The notes under the pieces: model-generated
Database searches by the model: none
What the model saw: the letters and a program-made list of their open reading frames with translations, nothing else
Told to the model about the DNA's origin: nothing
Translations under genes and position numbers: made by a program
From: Typhlomys cinereus
Lineage: Eukaryota; Chordata; Mammalia; Rodentia; Platacanthomyidae
Reading direction: 5' to 3'
Length of the DNA stretch: 64,000 nucleotides
NCBI GenBank assembly: GCA_023101885.1
Contig: JALPQD010000402.1
Span: 947,017 to 1,011,016, forward strand
Part shown: one piece after another, positions 23,698 to 36,045 of the stretch
Numbering within the stretch: position 1 is the stretch's first letter
Layout: each line of letters starts with the position of its first letter

Positions 23698-24009
23698 AGT
23701 GGAGAATTAGAAATGAGAACCAAATCTGATTGATGGAATGGGGGTTCTCTCAGGTAATAGAGTGAAGGGGCAGGCAGTTAAAATCTACAGGCAGTGAAGG
23801 GAAAGAACCACAAATTTGGCAAGGGAAGATCTTTCTGTACTGAAACCCAGATGTTTCCCTTAACCCCAAATACATTTGTTCCCTGACATTCTCTGTAAAT
23901 AGTTCTCTTGGCATGTGACCCATATTTTCTTGAAAAAGACACTGAAACCCTCAGATCTATTTCCCAGACTGTCACATGGAACATGCACTTTATCTCATCT
24001 TTACACCTT

Positions 24010-24140
24010 CCGTATCTTGGGTCTTTTTCTAGCTGTGCCAAGCCTCAAACATCAGAATCCCAAGTACCATAAGGATTGATCATCCATGCCCATGAGGATG
24101 AGAGTCTTCACTGTGTGGTTCTGGAGCTTGGAGACTATAG
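24010..24140 (-). pseudogene. PIR-like activating transmembrane exon, relic 3
   Basis: It reads LQNHTVKTLILMGM, then after a frameshift ILMVLGILMFEAWHS and a stop. This parallels the activating TM exon of LILRA/PIR-A and of gene B at 41,692-41,830. Leu (CTC) stands at the TM arginine position. Confidence 0.75.
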
Positions 24141-24239
24141 TTATGGACAAAGAGATCAGAGCAAACAAAAGGCACTTCAGGGTGATTCAGTGCCCACCCA
24201 GTGAACCTTCCTTCCCTGGTCAAGAGTTGACTAGTTTTT

Positions 24240-25570
24240 AAAGATTTTTTTTGGTGGATTAAAAGACTATTGGGAACACACTGGGGCAGGACCATGCTTG
24301 GAGACCTCAGGAAGCTGCCCTTCATATTGCCTGGCAGCCACAGTCCCAGGGGTCCTTAACCAGGAGCATCTGACCTGGAAGGCAGGGACGTGGTGGGAGG
24401 GACATGAGCACAGGCTCAACTGTATCCAAGTGTGTGTGTGGGCGGAGCCCAGGACCACCCTATATACATGTTCTAAGGCTCCACTCACCCTTTGTGCTGG
24501 ACCTCTTGGGATTGGCCAGCGCAGCCTGGGGACCCAAGCCACCCATCCGTCGCTGCTGCTGCTCCTGCTCCAAGCTCGGTTGCAAGACCTGCTGCTGGTT
24601 GGCGATGACGCAATGAATGCCGCTGACAAAGCCACTCTGGTCATGGGGGATGAGGCTGATGAAGATCTTCTTGCCCAAGGAGTTCAGCGGCATCAGCACA
24701 CGCACCTCACAAGAGGCCTTGTAGGAGAAGTGCACGCACATTGTCCGTGATCTGGCACAGGCTCTTTATCTCCGGGACCTTGCTGAAATGGAAACTGCAC
24801 CTGACGTGAGTCTGGAACAATGGCACCAGGATGGTCAGCAGCCGATGTGAGATACGCTGCACGTAGAGCTTCCGCAGCTACTGCTCAGTCCTCAAGATCG
24901 CCCCTTAGTTATCGTAAATGTGGGACAGTAGTCATCTCTTGGACCGGCTGTTGGGTTACCGTGCTGCCACTCCAGGATGCTGCTCCATGCCAGGAACTTG
25001 TTGACTATCTGTACAGGGCCAGAGTGCACCCCACCCGGCCCGGGGCTTCTTTGCGAGTGGTGATGACCTGCCATATGGCGTTGAAACCGCTCTGGTCATA
25101 GGAGATGAGGCCCATGAAGACCTTCTTGGACAAGTATAGGAGCATATGCACACGCACCTCACATGCGGAGATGGCGGGGGGGACATGTACGGCCCCTTCA
25201 GTGAGTCGCAGTCTGTGAGTGAGTGGACCTCGGCCAGCTGGAAGTTTCACAACAGGGAGCGCAGGGTGATCAACAGCTGCTGCGGGATGAGCTCCGTAAA
25301 TAGCTTCTGGGGCCACTGTTCCATCTCCAGTTTCTCGCCCTGGTTTCGCATAGGCAGGGCAGAGAGTGCTTCAGCTTGATCTTGGAGGTTGAGCAAGAAC
25401 TGCGTTCTCCTGTCATTTCAGCACTCGGTTCTAGGCTGCAGCTTGTTGCTGAGCCTATACTCACAGCCAGCCTGCCTAGGGCTGTTACAGCCCTGGTGAG
25501 GAGGCCCCAAAGGCCCCAGAGCCCCAAAGACCCAAGCAACTTCCCTACAAGAGCCCGGATCCCTGGCAGC
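24240..25570 (-). pseudogene. Ptov1: Ptov1 processed pseudogene
   Basis: PTOV1 carries two tandem PTOV domains related to MED25. Both domains are contiguous here without introns. The first appears as [20 protein letters not shown] and [19 protein letters not shown] with YDQSGF. The linker reads [18 protein letters not shown]. The second includes [30 protein letters not shown] and [19 protein letters not shown] near the C-terminus. A further N-terminal piece reads LGRLAVS then LSNKL. Frames shift repeatedly and stops occur. The 3' end is followed by an A-rich (plus-strand T-rich) stretch at about 24,236-24,252. It interrupts sequence that is continuous at 41.9-42.3 kb in gene B. Confidence 0.85.
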
Positions 25571-25599
25571 TACCTCTCTATATTAGCTTTGAACATATT

Positions 25600-27500
25600 T
25601 TGCAATAGACATACAAGATCTCAGCTGATTCTAAGAACAGACAGAGAGGATCAGGATACGTGAAATGGCTGAGCCCCAAGTGTATCCTCTGAGATCCTCC
25701 TTCTTCCTTTGCTAAATGTCCATCAGTCACAGCACACAACTTCATGGGAATCTGAGGCAAGCACTTTGTCTGCTGTAGCAGGGCTTCCTCTGTCTTCTTA
25801 CTGGATTCCTCAGCCCCACCATGCTCTGTGAGTTCAGCACTTGTGTATGAGTCATTTCAGAACGAAGTTTATCTGACTGCTGAGAGCATCAAGATTGGTC
25901 AGGAAAATCACCTCCTGGTTCAGAACTGAGGATGTCTTCCTATACTCTCTGCTCACTCTGAAACACAGGATTATATTAGCTCATTCCCCTGGAGATGAAT
26001 TTCCTCTGATTTGCCAGCTGAAACTTCAGCATCAAAGGATGAATACTGTAACTGCAGTGCTGTTCAAAATGGGAGTGGTAAGAGTTGAGAGTTTGGGGGT
26101 GCACTACACCCATCATAGCCAGTCCCCAGGATGCTTCATGTCTCTTTACCTGGTTATTAACTTCTCACCATATAGAAACTTCTAGAACACTACCTCCAAA
26201 AGGTACAGATATAAGCACACACGAATATCTGCTTCAACATGCCGGCTTGTAAATCTACACATAGAGGCTAATAATAGACATTCAAAAACATGTTAGTTGG
26301 GCAATATGAATTTATCAATTTAAATACATGCAAATATACAGTATGTAAGAGCTATAGATGCATATGTATATATTTGTAAGATATATCAACATACATTTTA
26401 AAAGATGGAAATATCATGTTTCTGTCACTTCTCCTGCCTTCAGCCAGAATAAATCCTATATTCTTTAAGCTGTTTTGTCAACATATTTTATCAGCAGCAG
26501 GACAGAAGTTAAAATATGTACATACTATGTCAAGGATTAGGAGGAAAATGTGGAGGACTGATTCTGATAATGAATAAGATCAATTTGGAGGACTTTTAAT
26601 AAGGAGCTTCTATCATAAGGGAAAGACTTAATAGATGCAAGTTTATGACAGCTGAGGTCCTAATATCCAGAAGAACCATAGGTGGGAATGGCCTCTGCCT
26701 TAAGGCATAGTTTAACCATAAGAGGGAGAAAATTAAGAGAGAGCTTAACAGTTCAAGAGGATACGGAGAGAGCCTCCATGGACAGTTGATGAGTGAACAT
26801 CTGAAGAGAACTCTGGGAGGGGAAGAAGGAGGAAGAGCAGGAAGAGGAGGAAAAGGGAGGGGAGGAGGAGGAGAAAGAGGAAGAAGAGAAGAAAGAAGAG
26901 GAGGAGAAGGAGGAGGAGAAAAGAGAGAAAGAAAATGGGAGAGGAGGTAAAGATTAATCTTTATGATCTTCAGACATTGCTAAGGATTTATGGGAGTTGC
27001 TAGGGATGTAGGATGATGTAGGGTACAAGTGAAAGAATATCATCCAAAAGATGCTCTTCAGAAGGCCACTAGAGTGGGGGGGACATTGATTTGGGATTTG
27101 TAGAGCTAAATTGGAAGTGGATTAGGATGGCTCCTGCAGTTAATTTCCAGAATCATCATTCCAACCAGGGTGGAGAAGGCTTTACAAAATGTCATGGTTA
27201 TGACTAACAGTGTATGTGAGATCAAAGTACAGATGAGACTCCTTGGGGATGAGCAATAAACGGGATGGAGGAGATTGTGGAGAGTAAATAAACATAGAGA
27301 AAGAACTTATGAGACAATGAAATTCTCCCTATGTGTAGTCAATGTGTAGTCACAAAAACTTTAAGTGACATTTCCACCTTATCTGAATTAATAGGACTTT
27401 TTACCAGTATACTGAAATCATGAAATATGCAGGTAAATGAATAGAACTGGTAAAAGTGTAGACGGTCACCTGGACATAACATGATTGTTATGAAAGTAAC
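25600..27500 (-). other. Decayed receptor intron with GA-rich tract
   Basis: Bases about 25,600-25,930 resemble the intron at 42,020-42,300 of gene B, including the stretch around accatgctctgtga. No exon was recognised up to 27,500. A purine-rich tract lies at about 26,815-26,945. Confidence 0.55.
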
Positions 27501-27509
27501 TAAAATATT

Positions 27510-27800
27510 CAAACCAAGAGATCCCCTGGGAAGCAGGATCCAGAGTGACTCTTTGAGCTTAGAAAGGTTAGAAACCTCTTCCCTGAGGCCACAAGCTCTG
27601 CAGGGACACTGGGGTGGGGGTGACAATAGGAACCCTTCAGCTCTATAGCCCCGGTTGGTACTCCTGGTTCTTACAAGGGTGGTACTCTGATCTGACATTG
27701 GGGTAGTAAGGTTACCTGCAGCTTTCTTGGTTAGAAGGAAAGTGTCTATCTGACTTAGTAACTGACATGTTGTTCCTTGAGCACACTGAGGGACCTAGGG
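27510..27800 (-). pseudogene. PIR-like D4 pseudoexon
   Basis: It reads LSQIDTFLLTKKAAG, then GYRAEGF, then a degenerate version of the second-Cys region. This follows the D4 pattern QMDTFLLTKEGAA...YQAEF. The order is consistent with TM relic 3 downstream. Confidence 0.6.
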
Positions 27801-27979
27801 AAGGATGGTAACAGAAAGCTGCTCTTTCCCACTGAGAAGACAGATAGGTGCCTGCCTTATTCTGATCCTCTCTCTAATGACCTGGGTCTCTGTGTCCTTT
27901 TTAGACTCTACTACCTGTCTATTTTCTTCCCTGAAATTCCTTCACCCCTCCTCTTAACCATCTACTCCTAGGCTCCCCC

Positions 27980-28200
27980 AAAAGAATTTGTGCATAGATT
28001 GGTTCTCTGACTGTACCTGCTGGGTTCTTTGCCTGTGATTGAGATGTCCAGAGGTCCACCAGGGACTCATCACTGGGTACACAGGATGTGTACACCACAG
28101 CATCTATACCAGCCCTCATAGGGTCCTTGGGAATGTCAGTCTGAGAGTTTAGCTTGGGGATACAAGCCAGGTCTCTGTGAGAGGTCATTTTTTTTGCATC
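27980..28200 (-). pseudogene. PIR-like D3 pseudoexon
   Basis: It reads QAGLYP, then GWYRCCGVHIL, two stops, and GPLDISITG. This matches D3 of gene B ([26 protein letters not shown]). Confidence 0.65.
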
Positions 28201-28424
28201 TGCTACATATGTGTCATGTCAGATCTCACCCTGTAAGGTGGCACTGTTTCTGTCACTCTGGGGACTCTGGCCCCTGAGCCAGAATTTCCCAGTCACTTAT
28301 ACAGAACCCTCCTACCAGTATTGGTCCCGGGAACACTACTCACGGCAAAGGTTTAAGGTCTCAAAAATGATTGTGTAGGAGAGAAATATAAAAGGGAAAA
28401 TATTAAAAAGAAATTCTTAAGCCT

Positions 28425-28748
28425 GAGAAATTGCTGGCGGGCAATAAAAATGTCCACTCCCCTACCATTCTCCAGAATTCCCTTCTGGAATGCCATTTAG
28501 CTAGAGGGCTTGCAAGAAGCCTGCATTGCCATTTGGCCAAAGGGTCTGCAAGGAGCCTGCATGCTGATAAGATGTAAAACACTGTTGGCTAAACTGCTTT
28601 GCTGGCGCCAAGGAGTCAACTGATGGATCTGCACCCAAGAGGGGACTTCCAACCTGTTTTGTCCCTTGTGTATAAAAACTGTGTGGAGACGTAATTCGCA
28701 GCTGCACACACACCACCTTGCCTGTGTGTGTAAGCCCTGGTATCAGTT

Positions 28749-28817
<69 letters not shown>

Positions 28818-28891
28818 GTAATAAAGCCTCTCAGTTATTAATTTTAACTTTTGGTCTATGGTGGATCTTTGGATGACCCCCAAATCCATAA
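28425..28891 (+). mobile_element. LTR without internal sequence (probable solo LTR)
   Basis: It has a TATA box in tgtataaaaac (about 28,670), a long (TC)n at about 28,750-28,816 and an aataaa signal in tgtaataaagcc. It ends near ccataaca. No gag, pol or second LTR is adjacent. The target-site duplication and exact start were not resolved. Confidence 0.65.
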
Positions 28892-28909
28892 CAGATTGTA
28901 CTGGTAATG

Positions 28910-29020
28910 GGACATTGCTACCTGAGATGAATTCTTCCAGACCACAAGAGAGGTTCATGGTGCTGTGCAATGCTAGGGTTCACTAAAGTTCTGCTATGTG
29001 CAATTACAGATGGTCTTTTA
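28910..29020 (-). pseudogene. PIR-like signal-peptide exon 1 relic
   Basis: It reads MNLSCGLEE and matches the relic at about 49,480-49,510 (MDFSCSLEG) together with about 50 bases of upstream flank. Confidence 0.5.
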
Positions 29021-29205
29021 CAACTCATGTGGAACCTGTTCATCATTATGTTCATTCAAAGAAAAGAGGAACAAATGTTCCTCTGAGAACAGAGCCACAG
29101 AGTTTATTCCAGGAAAACTAGCTTGGTTCAATGTACCCTAATTGCTAACTGTAAACAAATACAAAAGACAAAAAGCATGTGATCCTCTGAATAAAGGCAA
29201 AAAAA

Positions 29206-29620
29206 AAAAAAGGCTTTCAACAAAAATTCTACACCCTTTTATGATAAAAGCCCTGGAAACAACAGCAATGGAAGGAATATATATCAACATAATTAAGGTC
29301 GTAGCAAAATCATCCTAAATGGTGAAATACTTGAAACACTCCTACTTAAATCAGGAACTAGACAAGACTACCCTCTCTCACTCTTCTGTTTACTATCATA
29401 TTTGGAGTCTTAGCTAGAGTTATAGATAATAGAGGATAGAATACATTACAGAAAAAGAAAAGGAAGAAGTCAAATTGTCCCTATTTGCACATTCTATACC
29501 TGAAAAATACCAAGTTTTCCACCAGGAAACTCCTGGAATTAATAAATGTATTCAGTAGAGTGGCAGGCTACTGATTAATGTCCAAAAATCACTAGCTTTC
29601 CACACACAATGGATGAGAAA
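29206..29620 (+). mobile_element. LINE-1 ORF2 fragment (RT region)
   Basis: Diverged reverse-transcriptase coding sequence is readable in pieces, for example around aggctttcaacaaaaattc and the block before caaattgtccctatttgca. The next L1 interrupts it. Confidence 0.75.
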
Positions 29621-30733
29621 AGTGAGAAAGTCTTTTTTTCTAAGATTGATTTTTTAAAATTTTTTAATACATTTTTCATTATTATTATTTCAGCTCATAC
29701 AAACTTAATAGGTACACCAGTTCCCTCCCTCCCTCCTCCTCCCCCCCAAACCCCTTGCTCCCCCTCCCCTCACTCCTCCTGCCCCATCCACCCGTGCCTC
29801 CCACCCCGATTCCCAGAGTCCTTTCTTGTGCATGCCTGACTCTCCTCTGGGCCCTCATCTCCGATGATGTACAAGGACCCAGTGGCATTTCCCTGAACCC
29901 TTTCCTGTGTTCTCCTTAAGCATAGGAACACTACTGTGGCTGTCAGTCCCTTGCATCCAAGGATCTTGGTGCCTTTAGCAGATGCTAGACTTTGTGAGGT
30001 CAATAGTGTGTTGGACATTGCGCCGGGCATGCAATGTCCAATTATGATTGCTTCGGCCCTAACTTGTGTGGAGTATCTTGCCAATCATTGCTCCTCCCAT
30101 CCTTGTGCTCTTACAATCTTACCGCCCCCTCTTCCACAAATGTCCCTGAGCTTCAGGATAGGAAGAGATTAGTTTGGCCTAGTTCTAGGTGGTTGATATA
30201 GAGTCTCTGAAGTTCTGGATAGTGGTTCGTTGATTTTCTTTTGCAGTTTTGTTGCTCCTGTAATGCCCTTCACTCCATCGTGATGGGCACTGTATGTCAC
30301 CCCCTGGCCAGAGACAGAAAGCTGTTAAACTGGAGTCTTATTATAAGAGCACATTCAAGGGTAGATGTAATACTTATACCCAAAAGTGGAATCGCAGGGT
30401 CATATGGCATTAGGCAATGAGAGGGGTCAATCACCCATTTGCAAATTGGTTACTTTTTAATCTGCGGGACTATATGCCCTCCCCTTCTGGTGAGTTCATA
30501 CCCCCTTAGTTGTAAATGATCAGGAACGAATTGTGAACTTAACTAGGTGTCACATTACCTTCTTGCAGTCCTTGATGGAGGCCTATTTTCTCTACTGTGA
30601 CATGGTCACTTCCCTCCTTGTTTCTGGTGTGACCCTCCAACCCCATCCCTCCTGTTCATAATCCTTGCAATTACTGTAGGTAATACATAGATTTACCTAT
30701 GAGTGTCTCAAGATGGACTGTGTGGGTTTGGTA

Positions 30734-33700
30734 TTAGGAGCCACCTATTAGGGAGTACATATGGCACTTAATTTTCTGGGTCTGAGATACTTCACTTAAT
30801 GTAATTGTTTCTAATGACATCCATTTCCGGGCAAATTCCAGTAATTCATCATTTTTGATGGCTGAGTAGTACTCCATCGTATAGATGTACCACAGTTTCC
30901 TTATCCACTCATCAACTGTTGGGCATTTGGGTTGATTCCATGTCTTTGCTATTGTAAACAGTGCTGCTATGAACATGGTCGTGTTTGTGCTATGGAGGTA
31001 AACCTCTGCTGCATGGGGGGTTATTCCCAAAAGTGGAATCGCAGGGTCATATGGCATTTCAATCTTTAATTTCTTTAAGAATCTCCAGATGGCTCGCCAG
31101 AGTGGCTGTATGAGCCTGCACTCCCACCAGCAATGTAGCAGAGTTCCCCACTCTCCACATCCTCTCCAGCATTTGTTGTTGTTTGTGTTGTGGATTTTTG
31201 CCATCCTGACGGGGTGAGATGATATCTCAGGGAAGTTTTGATTTGCATTTCCCTAATGGCTAAAGAAGTGGAGCATTTTTTAAGATATTTGTTAGACATT
31301 TTAATTTCATCTCTGGTAAAATTTCTTTTAAGTTCCAGGGCCCATTTTTTAATTGGGCCATTGGTTTCCTTGATGTTTAGTTTTCTAAGTTCTCTGTGCA
31401 CTCTGGGCAGTAGAGCTCTATCAGATATATGGTTAGTGAAGATTTTCTCCCATTCTGTGGGTTGCCTTTGAGCTCGTGTTACAATCTCTTTATCTGAACA
31501 GAAGCTCCTTAATTTCACAAGATCCCAACTGTTGAGAGTTGGTAGCAGTGACTGTGCCATTGGATGTCTGTTTAGGAAATGTTGGCCTAGCCCAATCAGC
31601 TCGAGAGAGTTCCCTATCCTTTCAACTATGGTTTTTACAGTCTCTGGCCTTATATCAAGGTCCTTGATCCATTTGGAATTAAGTCTTGTACATGGTGAGA
31701 AGTACGGGTCCAGCTTTAATCTTCTGCATGTGGAGATCCAGTTTTGCCAGCACCATTTGTTGAAGATGCTGTTCTTTTTCCATTGGATTCTTTGGGCCCC
31801 TTTGTCAAACACCAAATGGCTGTAATTTTGTGGGCTTATATCTGGGTCTTCAATCCTTATCCATTGATCTGTGTGTCTATTTTGGAGCCAGTATCAGGCT
31901 GTTTTTATAACTATGGATTTGTAATATAGACTAAGGTTCGGTATAGTAATACCTCCAACAGTGTTTTTGTTACTCAGGATTGTCTTTGCTATCCTGGGTC
32001 TTTTGTGCTTCCATATGAATTTTGAGATTGTTTGGTCAACCTCTTTAAAGAATTGCTTTGGGATTTTGATTGGTATAGCATTGAATTTGTATATTGCCTT
32101 TGGTAGGATGGTCATTTGTACGATGTTGATTCTGCCAATCCAGGAACATGGGAGGTCTTTGCACCTTCTGGTGTCTTCTGCAATTTCTTTCTTTAGGGTT
32201 TTAAAGTTTTCATTGTAAAGGTCTTTTACCTCCTTGGTTAGGTTTATACCAAGGTATTTCATTTTTTTAGGGGCTATAGTGAATGGGATGGTTTCTCTCA
32301 AGGCTTTTTCACTTCTTTCATTCTGGGCATATAGGAAGGCCTCTGATTTTTGCACATTTATTTTGTATGCTGCCACCCTGCTGAACTTCTCAATTAGTTC
32401 CAGGAGCTTCCTGGTGGAATTTTTGAGATCACTCAGGTATAAGATCATGTCATCTGCAAATAGGGATAGTTTGACTTCTTCCTTGCCGATTTGAATCCCT
32501 CTTATGTCCCTTTCTTGTCTTATGGCTTCACCTAAGACTTCAAGTACAATATTGAATAGAATTGGTGAGAGTGGACAGCCTTGTCTAGTTCCTGATTGAA
32601 GTGGGAATGCTTCCAATTGTTCCCCATTGAGCATAATCCTTGCTGTGGGCTTGTTGTATACAGCTTTTATTATATTGATAAAGGTTCCTTCCATTCCTAC
32701 TCTAGCGTTTTGATCATAAAAGGCTGTTGGATCTTGTCAAAAGCTTTTTCTGCATCTATCGAGAGTATCATGTGGTCTTGGACTTTGGACTGGTTTACAT
32801 GATGAATTACATTTATTGATTTGTGTATGTTGAACCAACCTTGGTGCCGGGGATGAAGCCTACTTGGTCCCCGTGAATAATCTTTTTAATATGTTTCTGA
32901 ATCCGATTTGCTAAAACTTTGTTGAGAATCTTTGCATCTGTGTTCATCAGAGAGATCGGCCTATAGTTTTCTTTTTTAAGTGAATCTTTATTAGGTTTTC
33001 AGATTAAAACGATATTAGCTTCATAGAAGGAATTTGGTAGTGTTCCTTCCTTTGCTATTTGATGGAACAGTTTAAGGAGTATTGGTATTATTAACTCCTT
33101 AAATGTCTGGTAGAACTCTGTGCTGAATCCATCTGGTCCAGGACATTTTTTGGTGGGAAGATTCAAGATTACTTCCTCAATTTCCTTATATGTTATAGCA
33201 CTATTTAAATAATTCACAACTTCCTGATTCAATTTAGGTAATTTGTGTTTACTTAGAAATTCATCCATCTCTTTTGTGTTGTCAAACTTCACAGAGTATA
33301 AGTTTTTGAAATATGATGTTATAATTCTCTAGATTTCTTGGGTATCCGTAGTGATAACTCCATGTTCATTTCTAATTTTGTTAATTTGGGTTTTCTCTCT
33401 CCTGCTTTTGGTTAATTTAGCTAGGGGTGTATCAATCTTATTGATTTTTCTAAGAACCAGCTTTTTGAGTGGTTGATTTTTTCTATTGTTTTCTTAATCG
33501 CGATTGCAGATATTTCTCCCCTTATTTTGCTAATCTCCTCCCTTCTACTACTTTTGGGATCAGATTGCTCTAGTTTCTCTAAAGCTTTAAGCTGCATTGT
33601 TAAGTTGTTTATTTCTGATGTTTCCATTTTTTTGATGTAGGCATTAAAAGCTATGAACTTACCTCTTAGAACAGCTTTCATTGTGTCCCAGAGATTTTGA

Positions 33701-34551
33701 TGAGTTGTATTTTCGTTATCATTCACTTTCAGGAAATTTTGAATTTCCTTTTTAGTTTCTTCCTGAATCCAGTTCTCATTCAGCATCATATTGTTAAGTT
33801 TCCAGGAGTTAGTGTATTTTCTCTTGTTTGATGTGTTGTGGATGTCCAGCTTTAGGCCATGGTGGTCTGATAGGGCACAGGTTAGAATTTCAACTTTTTT
33901 GTATATGTGTAGATTCGTTTTGTGGCCCAATATGTGATCTATTTTGGAAAAAGTTCCATGTGCTGCTGAGAAAAATGTGTATTCTTTGGTATGTGGGTGA
34001 AAAGTTCGATAGAGATCTGTAAGGTCCATTTCTTTCAAGGTTTGATTAAGTTCCAAAGTGTCTCTGTTAAGCTTTTGACTTGTTGATCTATCCCATGTTG
34101 AGAGGGCGGTGTTGAAGTCCCCAAGAATTATCGTTTGGGAGTTGATTTCTTGCTTTAGATGCTGTAGGGTTTTCTTAATGAATGTGGAGGGGCCCGTATT
34201 GGGTGCATATATGTTCAGTATTGTGAAGTCTTCCTGGTGAATTGTACCTGTGACTAAAATGTAGTATCCATCTGTGTCTCTTATAATTTTCTTTGGTTTG
34301 AAGTCCACTTTGTCTGATAGCATAATGGCTACCCCTGCCTGTTTTCTGCTTCCATTTGCTTGTAGAATTGTTGACCAGCCTTTTATTTTTAGAGCGTGCC
34401 TATCTTTTGTGGTGAGATGGGTTTCCTGCAGGCAGCAGATTGATGGATTGTGATTTTTAATCCAAATTTGTAATCTGTGTCTCTTGATCAGTGAATTAAT
34501 TCCATTAACATTTAGTGTTATAATGGGGAAACTATTTTTAATTCCAGACAT
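30734..34551 (-). pseudogene. ORF2: LINE-1 ORF2, multiply broken
   Basis: It covers full-length ORF2 from [17 protein letters not shown] to the end. Damage visible against the intact copy at 577-4,404 includes stops at 33,329-33,331, 32,999-33,001 and 31,894-31,896. A four-base deletion lies at 32,700/32,701, and one-base shifts lie near 33,450 and 31,210. The FADD motif and the endonuclease motifs are retained. Confidence 0.92.
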
Positions 34552-34601
34552 TTATTATGTTTAGTAGTTTTTATAAGTATATTGCTTCGCTTTTAATGGT
34601 G

Positions 34602-35672
34602 TTATATTTGCCTTCTGTTCTCCTGGATATGCCTGTTTTTTTCTTCACGCTTGAGTATCATTTCTAGCATTTTTTGAAGGCCTGGTTTGGTGGACATGTA
34701 TCCCTTCACGTTGTCTTTGTGCTGGAAGATTTTTCTTTCTCCCTCCATCATGACTGATAGTTTTGCAGGGTAAATCAGCCTGGGTTTACATTTTTGCTCA
34801 TTCAATACTTGAAGTACGTCTCTCCAAGCTCTTCTTGCTTTTACTGTTTCAACTGAGAAGTCATTTGTTATTTTAATAGGTTTACCTTTAAAAGTGACTT
34901 GTTTTTTCTCCCTTGAAGCTCTCAGCACCAGTTCTTTATCTTGAATGTGGAGTGTTTTAACTATTATTTGCCATGGCATGCTTCTGTTTTGGTCGTATCT
35001 GTTTGGGGTGCGGAATGCCTCTTGTATATGGATGAGCCTCTCTTTTTTTAGATGAGGAGAGTTTTCCTTGATGATCGTTTGAAAAATTTCCTCAGGGGTG
35101 GTATTTTGAGATTCTTGCTCTGGTATTCCATGAATACGCATGTTAGGCTTCTTCAGGGTGTCCCATATCTCTTGGATATTTCTCTCAAGTATCTTTTTGG
35201 CTTTAACAACCTCTTCCATTGAGCTGGTTAGTACTCCCACTTTGTCTTCAAGGTCTGAAATTCTGTTTTCTGCTTTGTTATTTCTGTTGATAAGACTCTC
35301 TGTGGAGTTCTGGGTTGAAAATAACTTGTCTTGTAGCTCAGTTTTAAACTCTGCTTGAGTCTGTTTTAACTGCTCTGTGCTAGTTTTTGTTTCTTGCACT
35401 GTTTTTCTCAACTCCTCCAAATGTCTGTTGTGTTCCTCTTCAAAGCGATTAATTTGATTATGTAATTCCTCCCGGATTTCCTCTTTCATAGTATTGAACA
35501 TGGTAATGATCATATTTTGAAAGTCGTTATCCTGGGTCAGGCTTTCTTGGCCTTTTTCCGCGGGTTTGTTCTGGTTGGAGTCTAACATTATGGGATTAAT
35601 TTATTCAGTGGGAAATTTGTTTACTTGAGTGTTGCTTCTCATGGATTTGCACTTTGACTTTGGCATTGTCGT
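34602..35672 (-). pseudogene. ORF1: LINE-1 ORF1 with nonsense codon
   Basis: Open for 328 codons from an internal Met at 35,588. The upstream N-terminal part is separated by TAA at 35,601-35,603, where the intact copy has Glu. The usual first ATG is ACG here. The coiled coil, RRM-like and C-terminal domains are otherwise intact. Confidence 0.88.
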
Positions 35673-35689
35673 TTTAACTCTTAAGATCT

Positions 35690-36045
35690 TTCAATTTCAC
35701 TAAACTGAATTATTTGGCCTGGGGTTCTGGGAGTGGGCAGGGACAGAGCTTACCTAGGTCTCGGGTGAGGCCCCACTGGACCTCGAGCATGTCCTGACCA
35801 GGGGAGCGGGGTGGGGAAGCTATTTAACCCGAGGGCAGCTGGGGCGGGGCCCGGGCACAGGGGGAGGTCCTCCTCGTCCCTCGGCCCTGTGCGTGGCTCT
35901 GGCTGGATGGTGGGAGTCGGAGCCGGGTCCCTTTAGGCTGACCTGGGGTTCTGGTGGGCGGGCGCGGGCGGACTTTACCTAGGTCGCCGGGTGAGGCCCG
36001 GCTGGACCGTGCGCGCGTCCGGAGCGGCGGAGCGGGGTGGGGTAA
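35690..36045 (-). promoter_or_regulatory. LINE-1 promoter monomers (GC-rich)
   Basis: About one and a half copies of a ~220-base unit are present. The blocks tggggttctgg... and tacctaggtc...gggtgaggccc occur near 35,721 and again near 35,941. Each full unit holds a ccccgcccc-like Sp1 site and a ttaaata box in transcript orientation. Confidence 0.75.

Larger units (their letters stand above)
29640..36045 (-). mobile_element. LINE-1 element, nearly full length, broken ORFs
   Basis: The 3' end (T-rich, about 29,640-29,700), 3' UTR, ORF2, ORF1 and a GC-rich monomeric 5' UTR are all present in order. Several nonsense and frameshift mutations make it dead. It is closely related to the L1 at 60 kb. 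Confidence 0.93.

Noticed and set aside
28743..28970. 75-codon frame with a long Arg-Glu run
   Set aside because: The run is the (TC)n of the LTR; only the first residues (MNLSCGLEE) are a receptor signal-exon relic, annotated separately.
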